From contig NC_133546.1 in NCBI RefSeq assembly GCF_048773025.1, positions 83,891,816-83,955,815 on the forward strand: a stretch of 64,000 nt of DNA, in the 5' to 3' direction. Numbering within the stretch: position 1 is the first letter of the stretch; each line of letters opens with the position of its first letter. This document shows positions 53,946 through 64,000 of the stretch, one piece after another. This DNA is from Camelus bactrianus. Taxonomy: Eukaryota; Chordata; Mammalia; Artiodactyla; Camelidae. Under the pieces are notes generated by a model. It was not told the origin of the DNA. It saw only the letters and a program-made list of their open reading frames with translations, and searched no databases. Made by a program: the position numbers and the translations under genes.

Positions 53946-56519
53946 AACATAATTTCTTAACACCATGTCATTCTCCTTTATCACATTATTAAAGTATACG
54001 TTATAATAACATAAAAACCTTTCTATGCATGAAGGTAGATATTAAACAATTAAGTTCACAGTATAAAGTTGTAAGTACATATACTGTATATTATGAAAAA
54101 TGTTAAGGAATAACATACTATAGTTAAATGCATTCATAATTTTTCATAGAAATATGGGAATATTTATTCCAAGTTGGATCATCACTATATGTGTGTGTGT
54201 ATATATGTATATATCTCTCATCCTTCATTCACATTAAAAGTTCTGATAAAATATTGCCAACAATTAACTTTTATACCCCAAATTACCAATAAAGGAATAG
54301 GAAAGAAGGGAGAAAAGAAGAAAGGAAAGAAGGAAAGAGGAAGGAAGGAAAGAAGGAAATTGAGGGGTTTTAGAACTCTTGAGATTGAGACATATTAGAT
54401 AAAGACTCAGATGTGTACATTTATATATGATAATTTTCCTGAAATTATATAAAAACACATAAAGAAAACTGAAAGCTAAATATAAAATTATTTACAACCC
54501 AAATTTGAGGTTAATTTATATCTTCAATTGATATGCATTTTTTAAAATTTAATATTACACTGTTCCATTGCTTTAATATAATCAAATTCATAAACAGAAA
54601 ACTATATATGATATATACATCCTCTCACCATTTATAACATCTCTGAAAGCATTTTTGAAGTAGAATATTTTATGTTTAAAGTTTTTATCATTAGAAAGGC
54701 TTAGAATGTTTTCACACTACTAGATTTAATTTACTTCATCGTATAATTTTTTTCCAATACATGAGAAATAATATCTTATATGGTTTTGATTCATTCTTTA
54801 AGCAGTTTGTTAATATTGTGTAATAAGTGAATTCATGGAATATTGTTATAGAGTTAGACATTTTTTGTTTGAAGATGTCATCTTTTGTAGTATAATAATA
54901 AGGCCATTATTGTAGGAATGTGAAGGAGTCAGACATTGCTTTTAGTAAAAACATCACTCTAAAGGGCATATTGGCAATAGCAGCATGTGGTTAAAATCAT
55001 GTCAATTTTTTGTAAATCTTTAACAAATTCTGAAATCACTCTGGTTGCTTACAAATTTATAAAACACAATTACTTACAGGAAGAACAAGGCTATAGTCAC
55101 TGCATGACAAAGGAATGCTGCTTAATAAATAAGTGAGGAGAAGAATTAAGTTTAATTCAAGGAAAGCAGCATTCTTAAAATATTTTGAATTGATTTGAGA
55201 AACAGGGATTTTATGATTATTTATTTAGTAGAGTTTATATAGACATTTATGTGTGTGTGTGTATCCTTCATCTCTGTATCAATTCAAATAAGATTTTGCA
55301 AAAAAAATAAACTTTAGAGCAAAAAATACCAATCAAAAAGAAAGAAAAGAAGAGGGAAGGAAAGCAGGAAGGCAATTTAACATCAAAAAATTTCATCATT
55401 ATTTAGAGTAAAGATCTATATCAACTAAACATGTGTATTGTGACCTCCACATTCCACTAAAACTTATGCCATTTACCTATAAATATAAGCTTTTATTTGC
55501 TTCTACAATAAATAATACATAAATGTAATGAAACTGCAGCTCAAAAGAAGGAAATAACATTAGAAATTCAGTCATCCAGTGCAGTTGCTAAAGTATGGGT
55601 ATGACCTGACTCTTAGCAATCAGAGAACAACCAAGAAAATGTGCCAAACTGTTGGATACCCAGATCTGTTCCCAGGGCAGGGAAATAGGCATATCAACAT
55701 AAGTAAAAGAATATACCATGTTTAAAGCTTAATTATAATGCAAAATAGATATTTATCTATATCTATTTCAAAATGTTAAATTTAAAAGTGGACCAGAAAA
55801 AAATATAAACAAAATTACTTCTCTAGAGAAAACAAAGAATAGCCTTGTCTTCTTCTATTAAAGACTGACTAGCCACAATATATTATGGAAATAGCTATAA
55901 AGCTTTGAGGAAAATATTATAATTCTATAATTGTGTTACCACTAAGGTTGTTATGTTTGTAGTTAAGCCAAAGTAATACTAAGACATTCAAAGAATCAGA
56001 AGGAATGGTAACTATATATTTATCTTAAAAAAATAATAGTAAGTACTAAGAAAAGGATACATTTTTTAAAATGTAAGAAGTAAGACAAGATTATATAAAT
56101 GCTACGTTAAAGGGTATTGAATCTACAGGTAGACAAAGTGAGGATCACGTCTATTTTGAAAATATTTCAAAATAAATGCCAATAAATAAAAATAATTCTT
56201 AAAATGATATTTCAGTCTAACTTGTTTGATTTTGTAAATGCATGTTACTTTATATCAATTTGCATTATTGATTATTATATGGTTAATAACACAGATACAA
56301 TTAAAAGAAAATGTATAAAAATGTTGAGATAGCAAAAATAACTTTCTTTTCTAATATTTACAAATAAAAGATTTAACAGTGAATTTTTATAAATCATAAG
56401 TCTTTATATTTTCAAGTAAAATATAAAATTATAATGGAGAAAAAAGTAATCAAAAATAATTCAAATAAAAATGTTAAGGAGAATAATCATTTATACCATT
56501 TGCCATCTACCTCTGCTTG
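53946..56519. other. AT-rich gene-poor DNA
   Basis: Only simple repeats: (GT)n at about 54188-54200, a GAAA/GGAA run at about 54296-54360 and (GT)n at about 55250-55262. No exon or repeat end recognised. Confidence 0.5.
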
Positions 56520-56947
56520 CTACTGTAACCAATCACGAGCCACTGTAGCCGCTGACCTCCAACACTCCCTGAAAGTTCACGGTGGAGATTAGGAATGGGG
56601 CACTTTGTGCTGTGGGAAAACTGACAAAATAGAGATTCAGATAGATGTTTTCAGGAGAAAATTTTATGAGCCCCAATTCTTGCATCTCCTTATATCTAGA
56701 AGAGCACTAAATTCATTAACAGTGATGTCTGCTCCTCATAACTGGCAAAATAACTCAATGTGTGTTTGACTGCACATACTCCCCTTCACTAAAATTACAT
56801 ATATAATACTGAGTTTCCCCCTGCCTCTTCAGAAAAGTTCCTCAGAGCCACCTGAGGTGCTGTCTCCTAGATTATAGTCCTCATTTAGCCCCAAATAAAA
56901 CTTAACCCACAACTCTTACGTTATACAATTTTATTTCAGTAAACAGC
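56520..56947 (+). mobile_element. Solo LTR of an endogenous retrovirus (class I type)
   Basis: A promoter-like part precedes CAGAGCCACCTGAGGTGCTG, then CAAATAAAACTTAACCCACA and TTATTTCAGTAAACAGCA. The end has the layout of ERV1 LTRs (AATAAA shortly before the 3' edge, CA end). No internal viral genes are seen beside it, so it looks like a solo LTR, moderately old. A fossil. Confidence 0.7.
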
Positions 56948-59080
56948 ATGTATATTAAAATTGTTCAAAACATTGATTTCACAATTGATGAAAAGTTACC
57001 TCTGCCTATATAATTTCGAATTGAAATAAAAAAAAAAAAACTGGGCCACCGTGATAATGAATCTGCGTAAGGAGAGACATTTTCATCATGATGAATGGAA
57101 GATAAATCACTCTAAGCTTAAAACTATGCATCTGGACAAATTAGCAGTTGTGAGAGTGATAGCCAAATATACTTCTAGAAATAAAAAGGATGCCAAAAAA
57201 TTTACACCCAGACATCTTCACAGAGAGAATTGCTGGAGGATGTACTTCAGCCCAGTCTGCTTGATGATCCACGAACTGGTCCAACACAGAGGGGAAGGAG
57301 AGACCATAGGAAGAAGCAGAGCACTGCAATTTAGTGGGTGGCAGGTCTTATCAGCAAGATAACTTACTTATGAGACTTGTCTTGAGCAGCCACAAGAGTC
57401 TCCTCGCAACCCCACCAGAATCTTAAAAGTTTATATAGAAGCCTTAAAATACTGTCCAGGTAGTCTTGGCAACAAGCACATTACTGTCACAAGGCTGAGT
57501 ACTTGGTGGGGCTTCTTCAGAGAAGGCAAGTGAAACACATTCCAGCAGTCATGTCCTCTTGATGATCCCTTCAAGACTGATCCATATCAGGTATAAATAG
57601 TGGGGAAAAAGAAGAAAAGGAAAACAGAGTTAATGACTTCTTGGATATGTAAAACATTTTAAAATTTCTGTGCAAAATTTATGATTACAATATTGAGTAT
57701 ATTTTTAATAATTCCGTTCTGGAAGTCTCTATATCAAAGATTAAATTTAGTTAATTATGGGCTTGTGAGTAATATTTTTTCTGTCTCTAAATTTCATAAC
57801 CTATATTATTCACTAAAGATTTTTGAGAATTTAATTACAAAGTTAAAGTCGTTTCAAATGCATAAATAGATATTAGAATGGTTATTTTAATAGAAAAATG
57901 CCAGTGTGAAGCATTAAAAACAATGTAACAGCATCAGTAAAGCTGAGTAAGTATATTTCTTATGGTTTTCACAAATAAAAATTTACTTTGTTATTAATTA
58001 TATTTAAACTCTTTTAAAACCATAAGGGATTCTCAATATAGAATGTCTAATGTTCATAGAGCAAAATTGTGTGCATAATTTGATTCTAGGACAAAAACAT
58101 TCATATATATAACATACATACACATAACTAATACCCAGGAATTACATGCAAAAAAATGTTTAATTATTTGTTACATTACAGTAAGATTTGATTATATTTT
58201 TTATTTGCATTTCTAAATTATGAAACATTTGATACATACAGGTTATGATTATAAAATATATATCCATTACTCTACCACCCAAACTGAGAAATAAAACATG
58301 ACATTTCCAATATATTTACCATTGCTCTTTTATGTTGCTTAAATCTAAAACTGATATAACTACTTTTTATAGTAATAGGTATTTCTTTCTGGTGTTTCTT
58401 TTTCCATATTTTATTTTCAATAATTTTTGTAGCATGTTTAAGTGTTCCTCTTGCAAATATCATAGAGATTCCCCCCAAATATCTGAGAATCTATGCATTT
58501 TAATGTCTTTTAATAGGAAAATTGACTCAATTTAGGCTTATCCATATGTATTATTGACTAATTTATTTATGACTGTCTATTTTGTTTTCCACATAAAATT
58601 TTGTTCATTTATTTTCATATTTTTGTGTGACTTTCTTTTGTTTTTCCTTCAGATGTGTTTTTCAGGCATTAAACCCCTCATTCTTTATATCACTGAAGAT
58701 AACTTCATTTATTTCATACTTGTATAATATTTTGGCTATTTCTAGAATATAAAATTCAGGATGACTTTTCTACAAAACATAAATTTCAAGAAGCTGTCTT
58801 CTTTAATCCAGTTTTGCCAATATTATATAAAAAACAACCTGTTTGTTGTTTTTTCCTGATAGTTATTATTCTGTAGTTAAATTTTTTCTAATTATATATT
58901 TTTATATATTTTCTACTTTATATCAAGAAACTAGTCATTTTAACTGGTTTTTATATTATAGGTACATTATGGTATTTTGCTCCATCTTTGGAAATTTGGT
59001 TCTGTTATTTAAAGGATTATCTAGTCCATATTTTGACTTTGTTCACTTTTCTTTTTGATAAAGCACCAAAGGCATGATCA
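56948..59080. other. AT-rich DNA, no recognised gene
   Basis: A 103-codon plus frame at 57051-57362 starts downstream of an A-run (57029-57040) and has no family I know. Antisense L1M-like text is possible at 58280-58530 but weak. Confidence 0.4.
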
Positions 59081-60115
59081 ACGAAAGGAATAATTTCAAA
59101 GCTGAACTTTTAAAAAAATCACAATTTGTTTTCTTTGCAAAAGACATTGTCAAAAGGATGATAAGACATGCCACAGATTGGGAGGATGTATTTGCAAAAA
59201 ATATATCTGATAAAAGACTATTAGCCAAAATATACAAAGAATTCTAAAAAGCTCAACAATAGAACATTAAACAACCTGATTTAAAAAATGAGCAATTTAC
59301 CTGAGCAGACACCTCACCAAAGAAGATAACAGATAGCAAGCAAACATATGAAAATATGTTCAGCATTATATGTCATTAGGAAACTACAAATTAAAACAAG
59401 AAGTTACTACTACATACCTATTAGACTAACCAAATCTAGAACACTGACAACACCAAACATCCTGCCAAGATGTAGAGCAACAGGAACTCTTATTTATTGC
59501 TGATGGAAATACAAAATGATTAAAACAGTTTGGAAGATAGTTTGGCAGTTTCTTACAGAACTAAATGTGCTCTTACCATAAAATCCTTCAAGTCAACTCT
59601 TTGCAGTTTACATAAAGGAGCTGAAAACTATGTCCACATGAAAACCTACACAAGGATATTTACATCAGGTTTGTTTGTAATTATCAAAACATGGAAGCAA
59701 CAAAAATATCCTTCAGTAGGAGAATGGATAAACCATAGTACAATCAGACAATGGATTATTATTCAGTGCTGAAAAGAAATGAGCTATTAAGCCATAGAAA
59801 GATAATATAGATCCTTAAATGTATAATGATAAGTGAAAGAAGCCAATCTACAAAGGCTATGTATTATATGGTTCCAACCTCATGATATTCTGGAAAAAAC
59901 AATACTATGGAGATAATAAAAAGATGAAAAATTGCTAAGTGTTATGAGAAAGGGAAGATTGATTAGGTAAAGCACAGAGGATTTTTAGGGCAGTGAAACA
60001 ATTGTGTGTGGTACTGTAATAATGGATAAATACCATTGTACACTTGTCCAGACATATAGAGTATTCAACGCCAAAAGTGAGTCCAAAGGTAATTATGAGT
60101 GATTATAATGTGCCA
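59080..60115 (+). repeat. Old L1M relic (ORF2 end and 3'UTR)
   Basis: GCAAAAAATATATCTGATAA, AAGACTATTAGCCAAAATAT, GAACTCTTATTTATTGCTGA, AAACCTACACAAGGATATTT and GAATGGATAAACCATAGTAC are in L1 order. Much diverged, with about 60-80 codons open at most. Confidence 0.85.
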
Positions 60116-60600
60116 GTGTAGATAAATATATATTTATATATGCTGCTGGGTCCTACAGATCCCAGGACATGGGCTTCCTCTGGGAAGAATGATTGTGGCA
60201 TCAGGGTCTTGGTCCTCTCATATATGTAGATATAGGGTAGACTGATAAAAAAGAATGTCGGGATATTGAGAAACTCAAAATTAAAGTGAGAGGATTTACA
60301 GTAATAAAAACAAACAAATCCCTTGAAACTTTCTAGATTAATTAGACAAAAAAAGTATAGAGAGGATTTTCTTATAGAGTTTCCAACTTTTGTCTAACAA
60401 TTTTTACACCTCACAGAATATATATTTTTAAAGGTACATATAAAAATGACAAAAAGTAACTATGTAGTAAGTCAGAAAGGAAGTGTCCACAAATTTCATA
60501 AGGCTAAAGTTGTACTATTTTCACAAAAATAAATAAGATAAAATTTAAACAACAAAAGTGGATAATTGTCTGGCTAACTGAAATTTATGAACCTTCTTTT
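60116..60600. other. AT-rich DNA, nothing recognised
   Basis: No long frame, no clear repeat end. Confidence 0.4.
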
Positions 60601-61060
60601 TGAAATTAACTAAAGCATGTACTTTATTATTAAAGCCCCTAATGTGCTTTTATTTTTATCCTATTTACCTCTCTTTCTTCACTATGGAGGTATCCTGAGA
60701 TTTTAAAATGCATTCTCCTGCTTTTCTTTATAATTTCTTGAACACACATATATATCAATAAAATGATATCATTTAGTTTAAGTTGCCATTTATATTTATT
60801 AAATGTTATATTTTTGTTCAATTTCCCCCGAAACATTCACTTTACTACAATTTTTATATTTAGAATTATTAGTTTTTATAAAACTGAAATTTTTAGAATG
60901 CAACTTAGAAATTACTCCATTAATCCATTTTCCAAAAAGTGGATATTTGAGTTATTTACAATGTTTGATTACTATAAGCAATGATGTTATGAACATACTT
61001 GTATATTTATCTTGGTGAACACAGAACACATGCAGAAGGTTGAAGGTAACTTAGGAAAAA
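60600..61060 (-). repeat. Old L1M piece, antisense
   Basis: AAGTGGATATTTGAGTTATT, TGATTACTATAAGCAATGAT and GTTATGAACATACTTGTATA match antisense L1 text. Confidence 0.65.
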
Positions 61061-61124
61061 AATTGCTGCAGTTCGTGTGTGTACACCTTTAATTTATAAG
61101 GATATTATAATTTTCTGAAGTTAA

Positions 61125-61545
61125 TGTAATAGAGGAGAACAAATCTGACTCTATATTAGATCTGTTCCTTTAGTTTTGACCACTGTGCCCTGTTTCCTAG
61201 GCTTAGTCTTGCTAGCTCTGCACTCACATAAAGATAAGAAGCTGCAGAATAGAGAATAACACTTGTTTGTTGGAGGTTTACAGGGACACCATGAACTGAC
61301 CCACATGGACAGCTGTAAGAACAAAGAATTTCTACAGCAAGAAGTTTGCAACAACCAACCATACACCCTCCCTTGTTTTTGTTGTTTGTTTTTTGTTTTT
61401 GTTTTTGTTTTTGATTTTGTTTTGTATAAAAGAAGCCTGTATTGTGACTGGATCTGGATGGTTCTCCAAGACATTAGTCAGCCATCCTCTCGGTCTGCCA
61501 GCTTTCCAAATAAAGTCGCTATTCCTTGCCCCAACACCACATCAC
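61125..61545 (+). mobile_element. Solo LTR of an endogenous retrovirus (class I type)
   Basis: A TATAAAAGAAGCCTGTATTG promoter, then CAGCCATCCTCTCGGTCTGC and AATAAAGTCGCTATTCCTTG with CCCCAACACCACA near the end: U3-R-U5 order of a gammaretrovirus-like LTR. A T/G-rich simple stretch (about 61377-61425) precedes the TATA box. No internal part seen. A fossil. Confidence 0.8.
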
Positions 61546-61599
61546 TTGTACTTAAAGTTTAAAGTTTAAACTTAAAGTTTCACATTTGTGTGTTTTTCT

Positions 61600-62640
61600 A
61601 TCTTTTCTGCTGTGTTACTGGCTAATATTTATGGCTGGAATTTACATTCACCTAATTTTCTTCAAGAATAACTTGACTATTATTGGCTGTGTCTTTTTCC
61701 ATATAAATTTTAGAGTAAGTTTGTTGACTACCATTCAAACCTCTGCCAGAATTTAATCATAGAGATTAAATCTGAATCACTTTGGTAAGATTTTATATGG
61801 TTAAGATATTGGCTTTCCATATTCATGAAGAAGCTATGTTTATCCAGTTACTTTTGTATCTTTAATGCATTTCCACACAGTCATATTTTTTTTTTCGGAT
61901 GGCATGCAAGACTTTTATTTGGTGAATTTCTTTTCTTCATATTTTTCTGTGTTTAAAATTGTATGTGTTTATTGCATTTCTAACATTTTGTTTCTAGGCA
62001 TAGAAATACACCTGATACTTAGTCTCTGAAAACTACTCTTTTTATACCTATCTTTTTGGTTTTTTTAACATAAACAGTTTAGATTACTTCATTCAGATTC
62101 TAGTAAATAATACACTTGATTCTATTTCTTACTAAGGTCTTAAGTACCTCCCTTACAATGATGAATGGAAGAGGTCATAGAGGTTATTGTTAACTTGTTT
62201 CTAATTTTGCAGTTAATATTTTTACCTTTTTTGTATTCATCACAATAGTTTACTTTGTTGTTTTTTTTTTTTAAGGTATTCTTTGTCAGAATAAAGAAGT
62301 TCTTTCATTTTTTGTTTTCTAAGAGCTTTTTATTAGGACCAGTATTGGACTTTAATCACGTATTTTCTCTGCATCTTCTGAAATGATCAATTGCTTTTCC
62401 CCTTGTAGTTTTGTAATCTAATAATGTGCCATACTACATTAATTTATTGTATACAGGCAAACTAATTTGCATTGTTGGAATAATCCCATTTATTTTTACA
62501 GGTCAATTTTGCCTACAGATTTATATTTTTCTACTGTATTTACCTATTTTTGTTCTGTTATTTTGTGTGATAGTAAATATGAGACAGTTTACACTTTAAG
62601 AGTTAAATATGCAATGCTGAATCTCGCTTTTTTCATAAGG
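61600..62640 (-). repeat. Old L1 ORF2 piece, antisense
   Basis: The order GCTAATATTTATGGCTGG, TTCTCTGCATCTTCTGAAAT (where L1 has 'TTTTTCTGCATCTATTGAGA'), GATCAATTGC and TGGAATAATCCCATTTAT follows antisense L1 ORF2. Strongly diverged. Confidence 0.65.
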
Positions 62641-63790
62641 CGTACATGAGCTCAAACTATTTAAATTTTGAGTTGTGAACAAGTCACATTTAGTCAACCT
62701 GAGGTGAAAGAGTCACGGTGAAAAAACGCCCACTATAAAAGTATGTAGAGTGAACGCTAGGGCCTTGCTTCACCTAATCCACACAACTGGATATTAACAT
62801 TTGCTTTTCTCACAGGAGGGTACGTCCTTCTTTCAATTTTATATTTATATATAACGTCCTGAAAGAAGCATTTTCTTGTCAGAGATTTTACAGTTACTAA
62901 TAATTTAATCTAGTTTTTAAAAGGTCCATGTCAAAGTGTACCAAATAACTGCTTCCAGAGATTTGAGGTGTGACTATAATCACTGAAAATACAGTTAATT
63001 TATGCCAGATGACTTTCTATTATTAATGTACATATGTACATGAAAGGGTTGTTTTAGTAAATTTAGTAACTTATACAAGGACTAACAATACAAAGGTCCC
63101 TAAACATTTAACTTTTCATTAGTAATATATTTATGTGTGATCATTGTTTGAGTCACATAATACTATTTATTGCTCATACATGATATACCAACATCATGAA
63201 AGACATAGCTCTGACTAGAGGTGTATAATATAAAATAAGTGTGTGCTTTATTTTAAGGAGTTAACAATTGCATATTAATGGCTTTAAGTCTAGCACATAA
63301 TTCTTTCTCTTAGTGGCCTTGAATTTTTATATTTATGTTGCCTATTTGTCATTTTTTGAGCCAACTCAGATGAAACACAAACACAACTCTAAAAAATTAC
63401 CTAAACACGCTGACACAACTTTTTTTTAAAATCAAGAAGCAACTCCATCACTGTCTTCCATGTTTATGTAAACTGGTTAACTACACAAGGAGCTTACAGG
63501 GCCTTCCGAGGAGAATAATTTGCCTATACTTTGATGATCACTTAAGAAATTGTCATGGATACATTTGGCAGAATAGAATCATTCATATTATTACATTTAC
63601 ACCATTGATGTTTTCACTGTTTCTGCCTTTGTTGCTTGGTTCTTAAATTATAGTTAAATAATGATGAAGCCTCTGTTTCCTTAAAACAGAGAACACATAT
63701 TTATACTCTTGTAAATATTTTTAAATACAAGATCTAAAAAGAAAAACAGATCTGTTATTGCAATCACTATAAACCACAGATTCATTTGTG
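62641..63790. other. AT-rich DNA, nothing recognised
   Basis: No frame above 60 codons and no repeat ends identified. Confidence 0.4.
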
Positions 63791-63794
63791 TCTG

Positions 63795-64000
63795 TCAGCT
63801 ATGGGTCTGCAACAAAACATCCCAAAGCTTAGAGGTTTATAAAGCTAAGTATTCTTATGCACTGACTAATTGTTCATCTGGGGTTCTACCTCAAACTGCT
63901 GACCCACTGGGCCAGCTCTGCTGAGAACTCTGATGCCCTCACTTAGGTTTAGTTCCAGGACATGGGTTCAGTTCAGGTCTAATCTTAAGTGCCTTTGAAT
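63795..64000 (+). repeat. Ancient interspersed repeat cut by the window end
   Basis: GGGTCTGCAACAAAACATCC, CAAAGCTTAGAGGTTTATAA and CAGCTCTGCTGAGAACTCTG follow a known placental repeat order (CTGCAACAAACCACCCC type). Family name not assigned. Confidence 0.5.

Noticed and set aside
1-64000. CRISPR arrays, operons, bacterial-type promoters, rRNA genes or functional tRNA genes
   Set aside because: Composition, introns and repeats are those of a mammalian genome. The only tRNA-like sequence is the SINE at 35186-35291.

Overview
The window is nuclear DNA from a mammal, most likely a camelid (camel, llama or alpaca). The best marker is a tRNA-derived SINE at 35186-35291 (minus strand) that matches the camelid Vic-1 family as I remember it and has a 9-bp target-site duplication. 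The many LINE-1 (L1) copies have an artiodactyl-type 5'UTR, ORF1 and 3' end, and MIR, L2 and old L1M relics are scattered throughout. No complete, intact protein-coding gene can be supported. All family names come from reading the sequence against remembered proteins and repeat consensuses; no database was searched.

Layout. 1-8.9 kb: L1 pieces around a decayed, unidentified gene. It has a helical segment present twice (about 1.66-1.81 and 5.18-5.39 kb), then a 3.3-kb array of a 63-bp minisatellite whose unit reads as a 21-residue Gly/Asp/Pro/Glu-rich repeat, then a proline-rich tail in the same frame. 8.9-18.9 kb: old L1M relics and two younger plus-strand L1s, the second with two tandem 5'UTR copies. 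18.9-30.9 kb: GC-richer, mostly non-coding DNA with MIR, L2 and L1M relics, ending in a CpG island at 30.3-30.9 kb. 30.9-38.4 kb: AT-rich DNA with a minus-strand L1 lacking nearly all of ORF2, a long L1M relic carrying the Vic-1 SINE, and two L1 3' ends.

38.4-53.7 kb is the most interesting part: a mosaic of three partial host genes, all on the minus strand. Read in transcription order, it has (i) a huntingtin (HTT) promoter, 5'UTR and exon 1 with a splice donor (53.66-52.55 kb), in which the polyglutamine tract is replaced by an in-frame Pro/Gln minisatellite; (ii) four exons resembling NAALAD2 (50.7-46.7 kb); and (iii) five exons resembling the N-terminal EF-hand part of USP32 (44.8-38.4 kb). 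Splice sites are largely kept, but the NAALAD2-like and USP32-like exons carry stops and frameshifts. I read this as a segmental-duplication mosaic that may be transcribed from the HTT-like promoter but is unlikely to encode a full fusion protein.

53.7-64 kb is AT-rich gene-poor DNA with an L2 relic, two solo LTRs of endogenous retrovirus type, old L1 relics and nothing recognisable as a gene.
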